Source of the DNA: Pollenia angustigena
Lineage: Eukaryota; Arthropoda; Insecta; Diptera; Polleniidae
DNA: 64,000 bases
NCBI GenBank assembly: GCA_930367215.1
Contig: OV884058.1
Coordinates: 195,690,208-195,754,207 of the forward strand
Reading direction: 5' to 3'
Positions 10,465 through 20,837 of this stretch are shown here, piece by piece. Made by a program: the position numbers and the translations under genes. The notes beneath the pieces were generated by a model, which saw nothing but the letters and a program-made list of their open reading frames with translations, made no database searches and was not told the DNA's origin. Every line of letters begins with the position of its first letter. Position 1 is the stretch's first letter.

Positions 10465-10790
10465 CTGGAGAATGGCAGGAGGCAAAGTTTCCAAATTACA
10501 TAGAAGCATCTTGGTTATCAATACACAACATCCGACATAATTTGAGCGAGATTGGACAAGTGGGCGTGGCATCCCCCATACAATCGGAGATCGGAAAAAT
10601 CCAAAGTTTCCAAATAAGGTTCAAGCATCTTTGTTTTCAATTCACAATATCCGACAAAAAAAGTGAGCGTGGCACAAAGTTGAATTATTTATATTTAAAG
10701 AACGGTATTTATATAACTTTCTGTTATTTTCGCACCATCGTGAAGGATTTATAAGATTCAGCATAGCCGAATTCAGCACTCTTACTTGTT

Positions 10791-11393
10791 TTTTTAAATC
10801 GTTTACATTTTTAAGAAAAATGATATTTTAAAAAAAGTATTCTTTAAGGAAAAAATTTTTTGTACCAGAAAGTACATACATTTTTATGAAGCAGTAATTT
10901 TAAAGAAAAAGATTTTTTGGTTTAAAATGTTCTGTTAAAGCTGTTATGATACTTGCTATTTTTTGTATTTTTTCTATATTGGAGAACAGTACAAATATAT
11001 TTGCATAGGAAAACTGACTAAGTGTAAAGAGTATGAATGTATCATAAAAAATCTTGAAATGTCAAACAAATATACATGTGTTATCGATAAATAATCTAAG
11101 ACTGTAAAAAAAATATAAAATTTTTTAACTTAAAATTGACATTTCCAGATTAATTGTTAGCACTGTTGCCAATTTTTTTAGTTTTTGATCGAAAGAAGCG
11201 GTTTTTAACTTTTTTTTTTGCGATTTTTAGTTTTTATGACGGTTTTTTGTGGGGAAAAAACGTGGGCAGTATTGTTTGTTTTGTTTACATTTTATCAAAT
11301 TGTATTTCTTGTTCTTTCTCGCATTTGTTGTTTCATTCAGTCAATCCTAAAAAAATCCAATACAAAAAATAGCAAGTATCATAACACCTTAAG
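10791..11393. other. Low-complexity spacer between two family R copies
   Basis: Begins with AAGAAAAA and TTTTTAAAG-like degenerate repeats (10800-10930) of the type seen after other family R copies. The rest is AT-rich with no recognisable gene. The ORF at 11154-11372 has no domain. Confidence 0.4.
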
Positions 11394-11905
11394 CAATAAA
11401 AGTGCTTTATTCAGCTGTGCCGAATTTGATATACCCTTTACCAAAGTATACAAAATCGTACCAAAACCTTTTATTCGGGGGTACACTTGTTCTTTTACTA
11501 CAAGTATCAGATTAAAGTGTACAATAAAGTCTATCGATTATTAGAAGAATTAAAACGTAAAGGTTTATGGTTAAAAATTAGGGACAATCTTGGTTTGTTG
11601 ATCATATTTCAGCCATTAGTGAACCGATCTGGCGGAATTTCAATAGAAAAATATTCCATACTTTATAATATAAAGTTTATAAATAAAGTTTATATGATAT
11701 AAATATTAAACAGCATAGTCCGCAACATATTTGCGTTCTAACTATGGAAAACATATTACAACATATACACGGACAGACAAATCCACGGGCGGAAGGACGG
11801 ACATTGTTAAATCATCTTCGCTTCTTATAAAAATGTAGAATTTATATACTTTATCAGGATAAGATCCATATTGTTGAAATTCCAAAAGAAGCTACAAACT
11901 TCTAT
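11394..11905 (+). repeat. Family R repeat, copy C
   Basis: The 5' end AAAAGTGCTTTATTCAGCTG and TGCCGAATTTGATATACCC match the heads of the copies at 19707 and 63306. The body contains TTTCAGCCATTAGTGAACCG, GGCGGAATTTCAATAG, GGACGGACATTGTTAAATC and ATTTATATACTTTATCAGG. The 3' terminus has decayed (TACAAACTTCTATAAG). The three overlapping ORFs here are not genes. Confidence 0.7.
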
Positions 11906-11939
11906 AAGAAACGAACTTTTACATACTTATAATAAAAAT

Positions 11940-12530
11940 CTACATTAGGAAAAAGTACTTTTTAAGTTAAAGTTCTTTTTAAAGAAAAATTACGTATTTA
12001 CGAAAAATTTATTTCTAAAGAAAGAGCACTTTAAAGAAAAAGTACTTTTTAAAGAAAGAGTACTTTTTTTAAGAAAAAGTACTTTTAAAAGAAAGAGTAC
12101 TTTTTATTAAGAAAAAGTACTTTTTTAAGAAAATTTACCTTTTAATAGAAATTCCTATATTTTGAAAGAAAGTTTATTTTCTCATAAAAATACCATTTTC
12201 ACCAAAAAGGACCTCTTCAAGAAAAGCATTTTTAAAGAAGTAGCCTTTTTAAAAAACAAAAAAAAAATTCTTTAATTTCTTTTCTAAGAAAGGAAAAAGC
12301 AGTTCTGCAAAATAAATAACATTTTATATTTTAGAGAAAATGTGCCGTTTTGAGAAAAAGTGCTTTTTTTGAAAAAGTAAATTTTTTAAATCACTTTTTA
12401 AGGAATAAACCGTTATTAGGAAAAAAATTTTTGCAAGCAAAACCTCTTTTTACGCGAAAAAATCTTTCTACAGAAACGTGCCTTATCAAAAAAATCCTTT
12501 TAACAAAAAAGTACTTTTTAACATAAGGGT
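11940..12530. repeat. Degenerate repeat tract, AAAGTACTTTTTAA units
   Basis: At least ten loose copies of GAAAAAGTACTTTTTAAAGA, best between 12020 and 12130, decaying downstream. The unit is itself palindromic (AAAGTACTTT). It follows family R copy C immediately. No coding content. Confidence 0.65.
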
Positions 12531-12559
12531 GGTTCAACCAAAACGCATGATATTAATTG

Positions 12560-13290
12560 TAAATAAAACAAAAAGTTTTTAGAGAATTATCTTCATATAT
12601 TTTATTATTATAGAAGGATCTATGATGTGTGAAACAAAATATCGGTCAAATGCTCGCCCCGGCTTCGGTAGCATTTCCCTACCCGATGGTCCCTATTTTA
12701 ATTGACTCGGAGACATAACCGAAGTTCAATGTCGTTATTGTGCCGAATTATCTCATCCTTTAGCTCTTGTATTGGTCTTGGCTTATTGTCTTACACTTTT
12801 TCTTTATAAATATCGCCGAAGAAAGAAGTCCAACGGTGTCAAATCACATGATTAGGACGGTCAATTAACATCACCACGACGTGAGATAACACGGCCGTTG
12901 AATTTCTCGCGCAAAAGAGCCATTGTTTCGTTGGCTGTGTGGCAAGTGGCACCATCCTCTTGAAATTACACATCGTCCAGTTCCATATCCTTAATTTCTG
13001 ACCACTAGAAGTCCGTTGTCATCTCCCGATACCGAACACCATTCACGCTTACTGCTTGACCGACCTAATTTTTGAAGAAGTACGGCCCGATGACGCCGCC
13101 AGCCCATAAACCGCACCAAACAGTTGTTTCCAAATTTCCTACAGACCCCTTTTGCTGAAATATGCCCACAATTCTCCCGATTGTAGACACATTTTGTCGA
13201 TTATGTTGACCAAGAAAATCACGAAAGCGCGAAATTTATTTTGATTTGAACGCCCAACTTAACGCTCTGCTGAATTTTGTACCTCTCCAT
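12560..13290 (-). pseudogene. Tc1/mariner (IS630 superfamily) transposase pseudogene 1
   Basis: Minus-strand reading shows, in order: a start MERYKIQQSVKLG (near 13290); DFLGQHNRQNVSTIGRIVG and QQKGSVGNLET of the N-terminal helix-turn-helix region; an abrupt joint to TVWCGLWAGGVIGPYFFKN; VSVNGVRYREM; QEDGATCHTANETMALLREK; and then CDLTPLDFFLRRYL. DGATCHTA and SCDLTPLDFFLWGY are catalytic-core hallmarks of this family. Stops (in PYFFKN*, VN*PS*) and the missing middle, which includes the first catalytic aspartate, make it dead. A MITE has inserted right beside the former start codon (13292-13521). Confidence 0.85.
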
Positions 13291-13291
13291 G

Positions 13292-13521
13292 CACAGAAAA
13301 AAATAAAAATAGATTTCAATTAAAAATTTGCACCAGTAAACAAATTAATAGTATCAATTAAACGTTTAATTTACTTTATTAAACGTTTAATTCACTTGAT
13401 TAAACTTTTAATTCACTTGATTAAACTTTTAATTCACTTGATTAAATTTTTAATTAAAACTGATTTTATTTTTTGATTAATGCTTTAATTAGTGAAAAAT
13501 TTTGAAAAAATTTTTTCTGTG
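13292..13521. mobile_element. 230-bp MITE, CACAGAAAAAA ends, copy 1
   Basis: The ends CACAGAAAAAAATAAAAAT and TTTTTTCTGTG are inverted. The interior has 3-4 tandem units of CACTTGATTAAACTTTTAATT (13375-13455). The same element, with TA flanks, is at 54446-54658. Here both flanks are TG (13290-13291, 13522-13523). Internal sequence CACCAGTAAACAAATTAATA is shared with the second copy. Confidence 0.75.
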
Positions 13522-14800
13522 TGGTTGAATTTGTCAAACACTGAAAAAAAAATGCCAAATTAAGTTGGGCAAAAAACTGGGTAATTAATTATTTTCTTTA
13601 TGAGAGGGACTTATTTTATAATGGTACTTTTTTACGCAAAAATATCACTTTGAGCAAAATTCCACTTAGTTCCTTTATGCAAAAAAGTACTTCTTTTATG
13701 AAACATTTACTATTTGTCACCAAAATAATACATATTCGTATCTTCTATAATGTCCAAGTTTTAGTTTTTCCTGCTTTTAATTGATTTAACAAAATTGTTA
13801 ATTGGAGACATAAAATGTTGTAAAAATTTATCAAATCATATTCACATTATTATTTATCTGCAAATAATTCATCTAAACATGTGTTCTCTAACTGATCGAT
13901 CTATTCGTATTAAAAAATTCACAAATAAATAAATTTGCCATGAAATGAAAAAAAAATGTTTAATCATATTTATAACTCGCGTACAAATTAATGATTTTAA
14001 GAAATGTCATAAATTAATAATTTATCATACAATTATTACGTGCGCGGTGGTTTTGTTAAAAATTGTAAATTTATAGCAAAAAAAAAAAAAATAAAAACAA
14101 CAGAAATAATAGTAATATTTGTAAGAGGTCTTTTTGCACATTTTCCCCTAACTTGTCACATGCAATAGGGAGGTACCAACAATGGCGATTAAAAACTTTT
14201 GCTACAATATAACTTTGATTAATTTGTTTCAGATGATAAATTCCATTAACATTTAAGAGATAGTTTGAGTAGCGTTAACATTAATCCAACTTTTCTCCTT
14301 AAAATTTGAACTACCCTAATATAGTCTTAGCATTATAATCGTCATAAAATTGTAATAAAATGTCAGATAAATTTTGCGGCAACTATTTTTTTTGCGTGTG
14401 TTTTCAAATTTCATTTTAATACTGTGACAGTCACACATGTTTTCTATATGGGTTTTTTGTGTACTTTTTTTGTTGTTGTTGTAAATTTGTTACCTGGCAT
14501 AACAATGACAGGCATTTGATTTTGTGCATTAAATTTGCATAAAGTTAAATATGCAAAAAATTCAGAAGTAAAACAAACAAAAAAAAACTATAAAATTATT
14601 AGACTACCATAAAATACCATATTTATGAATAAGCACTCAATTAAAACAATTGTTGAAAAATTTAAATAATGACATTAAAGGAAGAATGGTGGGGAGGGGA
14701 GGGTGTTTCAAATTATAAATCCTTGCATTGCAATTAAAAATTTTCACAAGATCAAGTTTTGAAGTAGTTATTTGCTATAATAATGTATTGTATTAATATT
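13522..14800. other. Apparently single-copy island upstream of a ratchet splice site
   Basis: No transposon ends or repeats shared with the rest of the window. Contains TTTGCAT- and TTAATTA-rich stretches (14510-14560) and an A tract at 14081-14093. Given the splice signal just downstream, it is plausibly retained intronic sequence of a host gene. No exon is visible. Confidence 0.4.
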
Positions 14801-14816
14801 TTATAATTATGTATAA

Positions 14817-14854
14817 CTAATTTCTTTAATTACTTTTTCTCATTTCAGGTAAGC
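14817..14854 (+). other. Candidate recursive (zero-exon, ratchet) splice site
   Basis: A branch-point-like CTAAT (14817-14821) is followed by the pyrimidine-rich TTTCTTTAATTACTTTTTCT, then CATTTCAG (ending 14848) fused directly to a donor, GTAAGC (14849-14854). A 3' splice site joined to a 5' splice site with no exon between them is the signature of Drosophila ratchet points, which remove very long introns stepwise. Branch A to AG is 28 nt, normal for flies. It lies in single-copy sequence, not in an element. If real, the host gene is on the + strand and the window is intronic. Confidence 0.6.
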
Positions 14855-15061
14855 AACAATTACAATTATTTCAAGTTAATTTTTTGATATTATTAATGAG
14901 CATTGTGATGAGTAATTAGCAATTAAACACAACCTTAGAGTAAGTAATTCATAAACATTTTTCTGATATCATAATCACCCTTCAATTCAACACAATCCTT
15001 GAAACTTGTTTAAAGTAATGTTTATAGCAAATAAGGGGTGTATTTTTAAGAGGCATGGAAT

Positions 15062-15083
15062 GTTTTTTTTTTTTTTTTTTTTT
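15062..15083. repeat. Poly-T tract (22 T)
   Basis: Uninterrupted T run after GGAATG. It lies ~40 bp from the mariner remnant at 15120 and is prone to length change. Confidence 0.9.
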
Positions 15084-15119
15084 GAAACGACAAATTTAAG
15101 GGAATGACGAAAAGTTTGA

Positions 15120-15480
15120 CTTTATTGGATCAAAAATTTAATGCTTAGAAATATATTCTGGCATATGGACTCCGCGACTGCGTCTAATGAACGCCATTCT
15201 ATTGGTCCAATTTTGCTCCATTTTTTGGAGCATTCGTCAATAGTGCGCCGAAAAATGGCTTCTAAATAATAAATTGTTGTTGCTTTACCGTCAATGACTA
15301 GATGTTTGTGGTACTCCCACAAAACGTAAATCAAAGGTGACAAACAGACGAACGACGCGACGTGGCCAATTCACTGGTTTATTTCTTGAGATAATTCGGT
15401 CACCAAACGTATGGCATGTAGCGCTTTATTGTTGGAACCGTTTCTACTCCAAATGATTTGCAATAACATGGGGATAAAAA
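15120..15480 (-). pseudogene. Tc1/mariner transposase pseudogene 2 (C-terminal end)
   Basis: Minus strand, frame near 15145-15220: NWTNRMAFIRRSRGVHMPEY, the typical C-terminus of insect mariner-like transposases (ENW-R-RS-GGHMPEI). Upstream pieces in other frames give PVNWPRRVVRLFVTFDLRFV, a degraded PVNWPPRSCDLTPLDYFLWG block (third catalytic acid region). At least two frameshifts separate the pieces. The open frame 15122-15343 is the wrong frame over the conserved C-terminus. Confidence 0.75.
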
Positions 15481-15651
15481 AATCTACATTCGCCATACAC
15501 GGTAATGTTGACACCGGTTTCGAAATTAAAGACCAATTACTTCTCCTACTCTGTTTCTTATCTTTCTAAATTACCTCCTACGACAAATTTCATAACCTAT
15601 CTACTCTTTTGCAGATGACAGCAACCTTTGTCATTCGTATTCAATTGATTA

Positions 15652-16091
15652 CCCAGTAAAAAAAGAAATTGGGGTTTTTGAAGCACTTTAGAGAAAAAGC
15701 ACAAAATCGAGCGCTTCAATAAAAGAGCTTTTATAAAGCAGTAAATGATATAGAATTTAAATATACAAAAAAGCTGCTATTTTAGTGCTGACAACGAAGA
15801 AGTGTGCAAACCGAAAAAAATAAAAATATGCGAAAATGATTGGAAAAAGGCATTCAAACAAAAGTAGAAGCAAAACATTAATGAATATGTTGATATAGTT
15901 AGCCCCTAAAAAGCACTTTAGGAGTGCTTTGTTTGCGTGTTAAAAGAAGCGCTTATTGTCAGCAGAAAATAATCCTCCAAACCGGGAACACCCCATACAA
16001 AAATCAGGCATCCCATCAGCAGCTTTGAAGCGATTTGTGGTATGAATTCATACGCAAAACCTGCTCCTTTTGGAGCACATTTTTTATTGGG
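15652..16091. mobile_element. 440-bp MITE, CCCARTAAAAAA ends, TA duplication
   Basis: The ends CCCAGTAAAAAAAG and, inverted, CCCAATAAAAAAT are flanked by TA (15650-15651, 16092-16093). It is collinear with the reverse-oriented copy at 42768-44149: shared GCGCTTCAATAAAAGAGCT, AAGCAGTAAATG, AGCTGCTATTTTAGTGCTGA, CAACGAAGAAG and CATACAAAAATCAGGCATC. The ORF at 15918-16205 is read-through of the element. Related ends occur at 21858-22137 and 23057-24220. Confidence 0.8.
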
Positions 16092-16093
16092 TA

Positions 16094-17090
16094 TAGACCA
16101 AGCGTATTCGATGTTGGTGCTATTAGGCAGAACATGAATGATATGTTGTCCGAGACCCTGACATAATCTCGGAACAGGGTCGATTTTAATGCCCGTAACA
16201 CCCAATGTTTATTATTTAGAAATCAAAATCTCATGATGTTCTGGGCATGGAGATACAGTGTGTTGTCCGATGGAAAAAACATATATTTAAAGTTTCGAAA
16301 GAACCAGTGAAGTGCCTCGGTGGCTTTAAACGGTGTAATACTTCACTCCATCTGATCTTCTTACTATTTATAACAGAGGAAGAAGAAAAACAGTCACCTA
16401 AGCTCTCAAACCACTTTTAACTATTTCCCATCCCACAACTCAATAAAAACTTTAAAATTACCTTCAGGTAATGTATAAAGTAACCCTGTCTACAAAAACA
16501 AGCTCAAAAAAGCTCTTGGTTAAGCACAGCGAAGTAACAATACTACTAATGAAATAAAATTTCATTAATAAAATAAATTTGTATACTCTTAAAAACTTTT
16601 TATTCCCTGGATCCTACAAAGAAACCGTCCGTCCATCCACTCGTCAAGCATTTCTTTAATGAAATTTTTAACAATGTAAATAATTCATAAAAGAAACTTA
16701 ATAGTAAAATAATGACATTTTTACAAATATTTGTTTATTTAATTTTAAATACATCAAAGAAAACGATTTTTATTGACTGTGGCGGTGTGACACATTTCGT
16801 ACAAAATTGAAAAAAAAAAAAAAATAAAAAGTTCTACACTTGACACAAATTTGAATGTTTAAATAAAAAAAAAATTGTTAAGAAACATGTTTTTAAACGA
16901 ATAAAATACAGCGAAATAAAAATACACAACAAGCGCCATGTAATAAAAAAAAAAACGCAAATACAAAGAGAATTTATAAAAAAAATAATGATTAAAACGA
17001 CTTAAAACTACTTTACGATTTTCTTTCACAATTATTCAAAAATATTCCATTTTAATAGAATATTTTTATAAAATATTTTAATGGGATAAG
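16094..17090. other. No feature seen
   Basis: AT-rich with several A runs. Segment 16280-16400 is slightly richer in G+C (AGTGAAGTGCCTCGGTGGC) and may be an old element, but no domain or partner copy was recognised. 16480-17090 looks single-copy. Confidence 0.4.
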
Positions 17091-17099
17091 GACAAGAGG

Positions 17100-17480
17100 A
17101 CTTGTTTTTGCAAAAGCAAGTATTTTTTTGTGTGCGAAAATTTGTACTTTTGAATAAAATGCACCGTTTTGTAAAAAGGGACATTTTGTAAAAGGTACCT
17201 TTTCTGTAAAATAGTACTTTTTCTACAAAAAAAAAATTTATTTAATTCTCAAAAAGATTTTTTTTTAGAAAACCTATTTCTTCGATAAGGTCTCTTGTCT
17301 TGAATTTTTTTGTAAGAAAGTACGTTTTAAAAAGGTAAATTTTTTGAAGAAATGTGTTAAAAAATTTTTTTTTTAAAAGGGGACTTTGTCAACTTAAAGT
17401 TACCTAAAGGTACTTTTTGAAACATAAATGTTTTCGTAAGAAAATGTACCTTTTTGGGGGAAACTGTGCTAGTTGCAAAA
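17100..17480. repeat. Degenerate ~30-bp repeat tract
   Basis: Loose units TTTTGTAAAAAGGGACATTTT, GTAAAAGGTACCTTTTCTG, GAAAAAGGTACCTTTTTG and similar, each a weak palindrome around GTACC or GTAC. It resembles the tracts after the other family R copies and lies upstream of the large inverted repeat. Confidence 0.5.
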
Positions 17481-17817
17481 TTAGCAAGACGGGCACATGG
17501 CGTTTTAGCATTATTCGGGTACGCTGAATCCAATGGTGCCCACCGTTTTTTTTAGGTTAGCTCTTGTTTTCGAGATATACCGTTGTTTCGAAAATGGAGA
17601 AAGTTGCACAACATATATTCTCGTAACCCAAAAACGGTTTAGTTTATTGAAATTACTAAAAAAAACCGAAATTCCGCAATAAAATTTCCTTTAAGAAATT
17701 AATCTGAGCAGTCTTTTTAGAAATATAATTTTGTTTTTTTTTTTTTTGGAAAAAATAAGTTTTGCCTAAAAAAAAGTGTCAATTTATAGCACAGTGTTAT
17801 TTTAAAATAGAGTGAAT

Positions 17818-19112
17818 CCATGTCAAACCGTTAAGTCGTTCGGCATCATCACCTCCGATTTGAATGAAATTCAACACAAATGTTGAATGTATCGTTTTAA
17901 AGGTGAAAGTGCACCCTTTAAAATGATATGCATATTGTGTTTTTCTAAGAAAAGGTCAAAGCTCAATTATTGGGGTCTTGAGTTCAAAGCTCCATATCTA
18001 GAAAAGTATATTTTTTAAAATTCTTAAAAAAATATATGTTAAGTATTATACCCTCTTCAACATTTGCAGAAAATTTAAAGGTGGAGACTCGATTGGTGTT
18101 AGAGTTATATACCAGAACGTGATTCTAAGTATGTTTTGTGTTCAAAAATCCCTTGTTGTTGTTGTATTTTAATTATTTTTTTCAGTATATCTGGAGAACG
18201 GCAAGAGCCAAAGTTTCCAAATTTAGTACACAAATTTTAGTAATCAATACACACCATCCGACGAAATGTGGTCGGGATTGGAGAAGTGGGCGTGGTACCT
18301 TCCGTACAAGAAATATCAAAAATTGTATAAAAACCTGAATCTTTGGACTGTCATATGATCTATGGTTACGCCGTATATATCAAAAGATCGGAAATCTTTA
18401 GTAGGAAATATTCTCTGAAAAACTCGGAAAAATCGGTTCAGATACAAAAAATTTTTGATATTTTTTGTACGGGAGGTACCACGCCCACTTCTCCAGTCCC
18501 GCCCACATTTTGTGGGATGGTGTGTATTGATAACTTAAAGTTTGTGTACTAAATTTGGAAACTTTGGCTCTTGCCGTTCTCCAGATATACTGAAAAAAAT
18601 AATTAAAATACAACAACAAGGTATTTTTGAACACAAAACATACTTAGAATCACGTTCTGGTATATAACTCTGACACCAATCGAGTCTCCACCTTTAAATT
18701 TTCTGCAAATGTTGAAGAGGGTATAATACTTAACATATATTTTTTTAAGAATTTTAAAAAATATACTTTTCTAGATATGGACCTTTGAACTCAAGACCCC
18801 AAAAATTTACCTTTGACCTTTTCTTAGAAAAACACAATATGCATATCATTTTAAAGGGTGCACTTTCACCTTTAAAACGATACCAAAAAAACTAAATTAT
18901 CTTGCGTAGTTCAAGAGTTCTATCCCCTTTTGTAAGAAGACTTTTGTGTTTTTTTAAACATTTTTCACATCTTTTATGACGTCATATTTCGGATGCCGAA
19001 AGAATGTGGGGTCTGAAATTTATGTTTTGTTTAAGTCCAATTACATATAACATTTGTGTTGAATTTCATTCAAATCGGAGGTGCTGATGCCAAAAATGCC
19101 ATTTTTTCGTGA
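17818..19112. repeat. 1.3-kb inverted repeat with ~0.5-kb arms (long hairpin)
   Basis: The left arm 17818-18336 is mirrored by 18443-19112 around a ~106-bp loop. Paired blocks include ACCTCCGATTTGAATGAAAT, GAAAGTGCACCCTTTAAAAT, GAGACTCGATTGGTGT, CAGAACGTGATTCTAAGTAT and CGGCAAGAGCCAAAGTTTCC, few of them with mismatches. The right arm has ~160 bp (about 18885-19045, including ATTTCGGATGCCGAAAGAAT) that the left lacks. The inner arms and loop match family R copy A (1310-1630) and copy B (10465-10690). A transcript crossing it would fold into a ~500-bp duplex. The two small ORFs here are mirror images of each other, not genes. Confidence 0.9.
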
Positions 19113-19129
19113 TGGTGTTTTAACTCAAT

Positions 19130-19400
19130 ACCTCTTACAAAAAGGGAACCTCTTTCAAAATTAAATATTTTTTTATACCTCTTTTTAAAAAATTCGATAT
19201 TTGATTTTAAATTTATAATAAGTGGCCTTTTTAAAAATAGTATTCCAACAACATGTTTTCATAATTTTTTGGGTATAAAAAAGTACCAAATAGTTACTCT
19301 TAAGGAAAAGTGCTATTTAAGAAAATATATGAAATAAAATAAATTTTTTCGTAAGAATATATTTTCCTTCTTACAAATGTAACGGCCAAGTTCAGTTATA
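19130..19400. repeat. Degenerate repeat tract
   Basis: Loose AAAAGGGAACCTCTTTC, TAAAAAAGTACCAAATAG and AAGGAAAAGTGCTATTTAAG units, like those at 17100-17480 on the other side of the inverted repeat. Possibly the far flank of the same composite element. Confidence 0.4.
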
Positions 19401-19428
19401 ATAGTTTATTATAACTGACAAAAAACAT

Positions 19429-19671
19429 AATTCTGTGGTTTTCATGGACAACCGCGTATGTCTCAAAATCAGATTTTTAGGAGAGCCAAAAACCATTCTA
19501 GATCAAACTATGAGCTTGGTCTTGAACTTTGTGATTTCGTTAAAAAACCGGAATTGATGCACCGCTATTCAAAAATTTTGAAAACCATGTAAAGAGCGTT
19601 TAAAAAATAAAGCATCCACATCTCAAAATCGAAAAAATAGACATACGCGGTTGCCCTTGAAAACCACAGAA
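19429..19671. mobile_element. ~243-bp MITE, TIR ATTCTGTGGTTTTCA
   Basis: The left end ATTCTGTGGTTTTCATGGAC, continuing AACCGCGTATGTCT, is mirrored by AGACATACGCGGTTG and AAAACCACAGAAT at the right: ~34-bp TIRs with a few mismatches. A solo end of the same family (CCGTGGTTTTCATGGGCAAC) sits at 48510-48540. Target duplication not resolved. No coding capacity. Confidence 0.75.
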
Positions 19672-19706
19672 TAGTTCAAATCACAAGCTCTGAATGAAAA
19701 TAGTTT

Positions 19707-20613
19707 AAACAAGTTAGAGTGCTATATTCGGCTCTGCCGAATCTTTGATACCCTCCACCGACATGATGATTTTATTATTATCTTAAACTGTGACGATTTG
19801 TTATTAATTATGGTTTTAGGCGACTAAACTGTTTTCGGGTAGTAGGGTGAATATGGGGCCTAGGGAAGTTCTGGACCGATCATCACGAAATTTTACAGCG
19901 TCATTTCTAGTCTTTTAAAACTGTGACGTACCAATTTATGATAGCATTATTAATTATGGTTTTAGGTGTACTAAACTGTTTTCCGGGAGTAGGGTTACTA
20001 TGGGGCCTAGGGTAAATTATGTACCGATCTTCACGAAATTTCACAGTATCATTTATAGTCCTATGAAACTGTGACGAGCCAAAATTTGTTATGATTGCAT
20101 TGTTTTTTACGGTTTTAGGCGTACTAAACTGTTTTCCGGGAGTAGTGTTTATATGAGGCTTAGGGTAAATTTTGGACGGATCTTCACGAAATTTGACAGC
20201 GTGATTTCCAGTCAAATAAAACAAATTTTTGCAAAATCTTATCTCATTCCGTGCCTTGTTCCAGCATTTATGTTATTTTTTGTAACAAAATTATCAATTT
20301 TTTTAGGTGGTGGTTCCACATTTTTATTCATAGCTCTGGTCCTACTGAACTGATTTTGCTGGATTTCAATCCCAAACTGCTTAGGATAACTACAAGCAAT
20401 TTGGCACCAAGTTTGTTCATTTCTTTTGAGTTGTTCGAAGGTGAGCGTGTTTTCAACAGACGGACAGACGGACAGACAGACGGACATGGCTAAATCGACT
20501 TAGAATTACTCAAGGACCCAGAATATATATACTTTATGAATAATAAAAAAGTTTCACACGGAATGACAAACTTAATATACCCTCTTCACAACTAATTGTG
20601 GTGGAGGGTATAA
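19707..20613 (+). repeat. Family R repeat, copy D (nearly complete)
   Basis: 5' end AAACAAGTTAGAGTGCTATA and TTCGGCTCTGCCGAATC (itself a short hairpin); 3' end TTGTGGTGGAGGGTATAAAA. Near the 3' end are ACGGACAGACGGACAGACAG (20459-20486), ACCCAGAATATATATACTTT and CACACGGAATGACAAACTT. The body holds three diverged tandem units (next entry). It is the clearest copy for defining the family's two ends. The subterminal ATACCCTCCACC and GGTGGAGGGTAT are inverted relative to each other. Confidence 0.75.
19785..20215 (+). repeat. Three tandem units of ~133-148 bp inside family R copy D
   Basis: Each unit carries AAACTGTGACG (19785, 19918, 20066), GGTTTTAGGCGTACTAAACT, TTTTCCGGGAGTAG, TATGGGGCCTAGGG and GATCTTCACGAAATTT. 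Spacing is 133 and 148 bp. Units differ by small indels. The minus-strand ORF 19907-20224 is a by-product. Confidence 0.8.
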
Positions 20614-20837
20614 AAATAAATTAAACATGTATAATTCATTAAGAAGAATTAAACTTACGGTGTAAGTTATCACATTCTAAAAAGATTTTTACAAATTCAC
20701 CAAACAAATCGAACATTTCCAGGCCAGATATAAATACAACATTTTTTAAAACAAATCAATCGTATAATAACACAATACTATTGTTTGAAAATTACCAACA
20801 ACAAAAACACAACATTGTTTAATTTGTATATGCAATT

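Larger units (their letters stand above)
8119..10790 (-). repeat. Family R repeat, copy B, split by two insertions
   Basis: On the minus strand the 5' end lies at 10790 (AAACAAGTAAGAGTGCTGAA) and the 3' end at 8119 (AGGGTATAAAA). Three host segments, 10465-10790, 9506-9753 and 8119-8210, are collinear with the other copies and add up to ~650 bp once the inserts at 9754-10464 and 8211-9505 are removed. Landmarks are GTAATTTGGAAACTTTG, CTCAGCCATT, AATTTCAATAGCAAG and TTACAAACGGAATGACAAAC. The inserts are therefore younger than this copy. Confidence 0.75.

Noticed and set aside
11218..11544. 108-codon ORF
   Set aside because: Extends into family R copy C and is F/C/I-rich from T-rich DNA; not conserved in the other copies.
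15918..16205. 95-codon minus-strand ORF with plausible composition
   Set aside because: Lies almost entirely inside the TA-flanked MITE 15652-16091; the reverse copy at 42768 does not keep it open.
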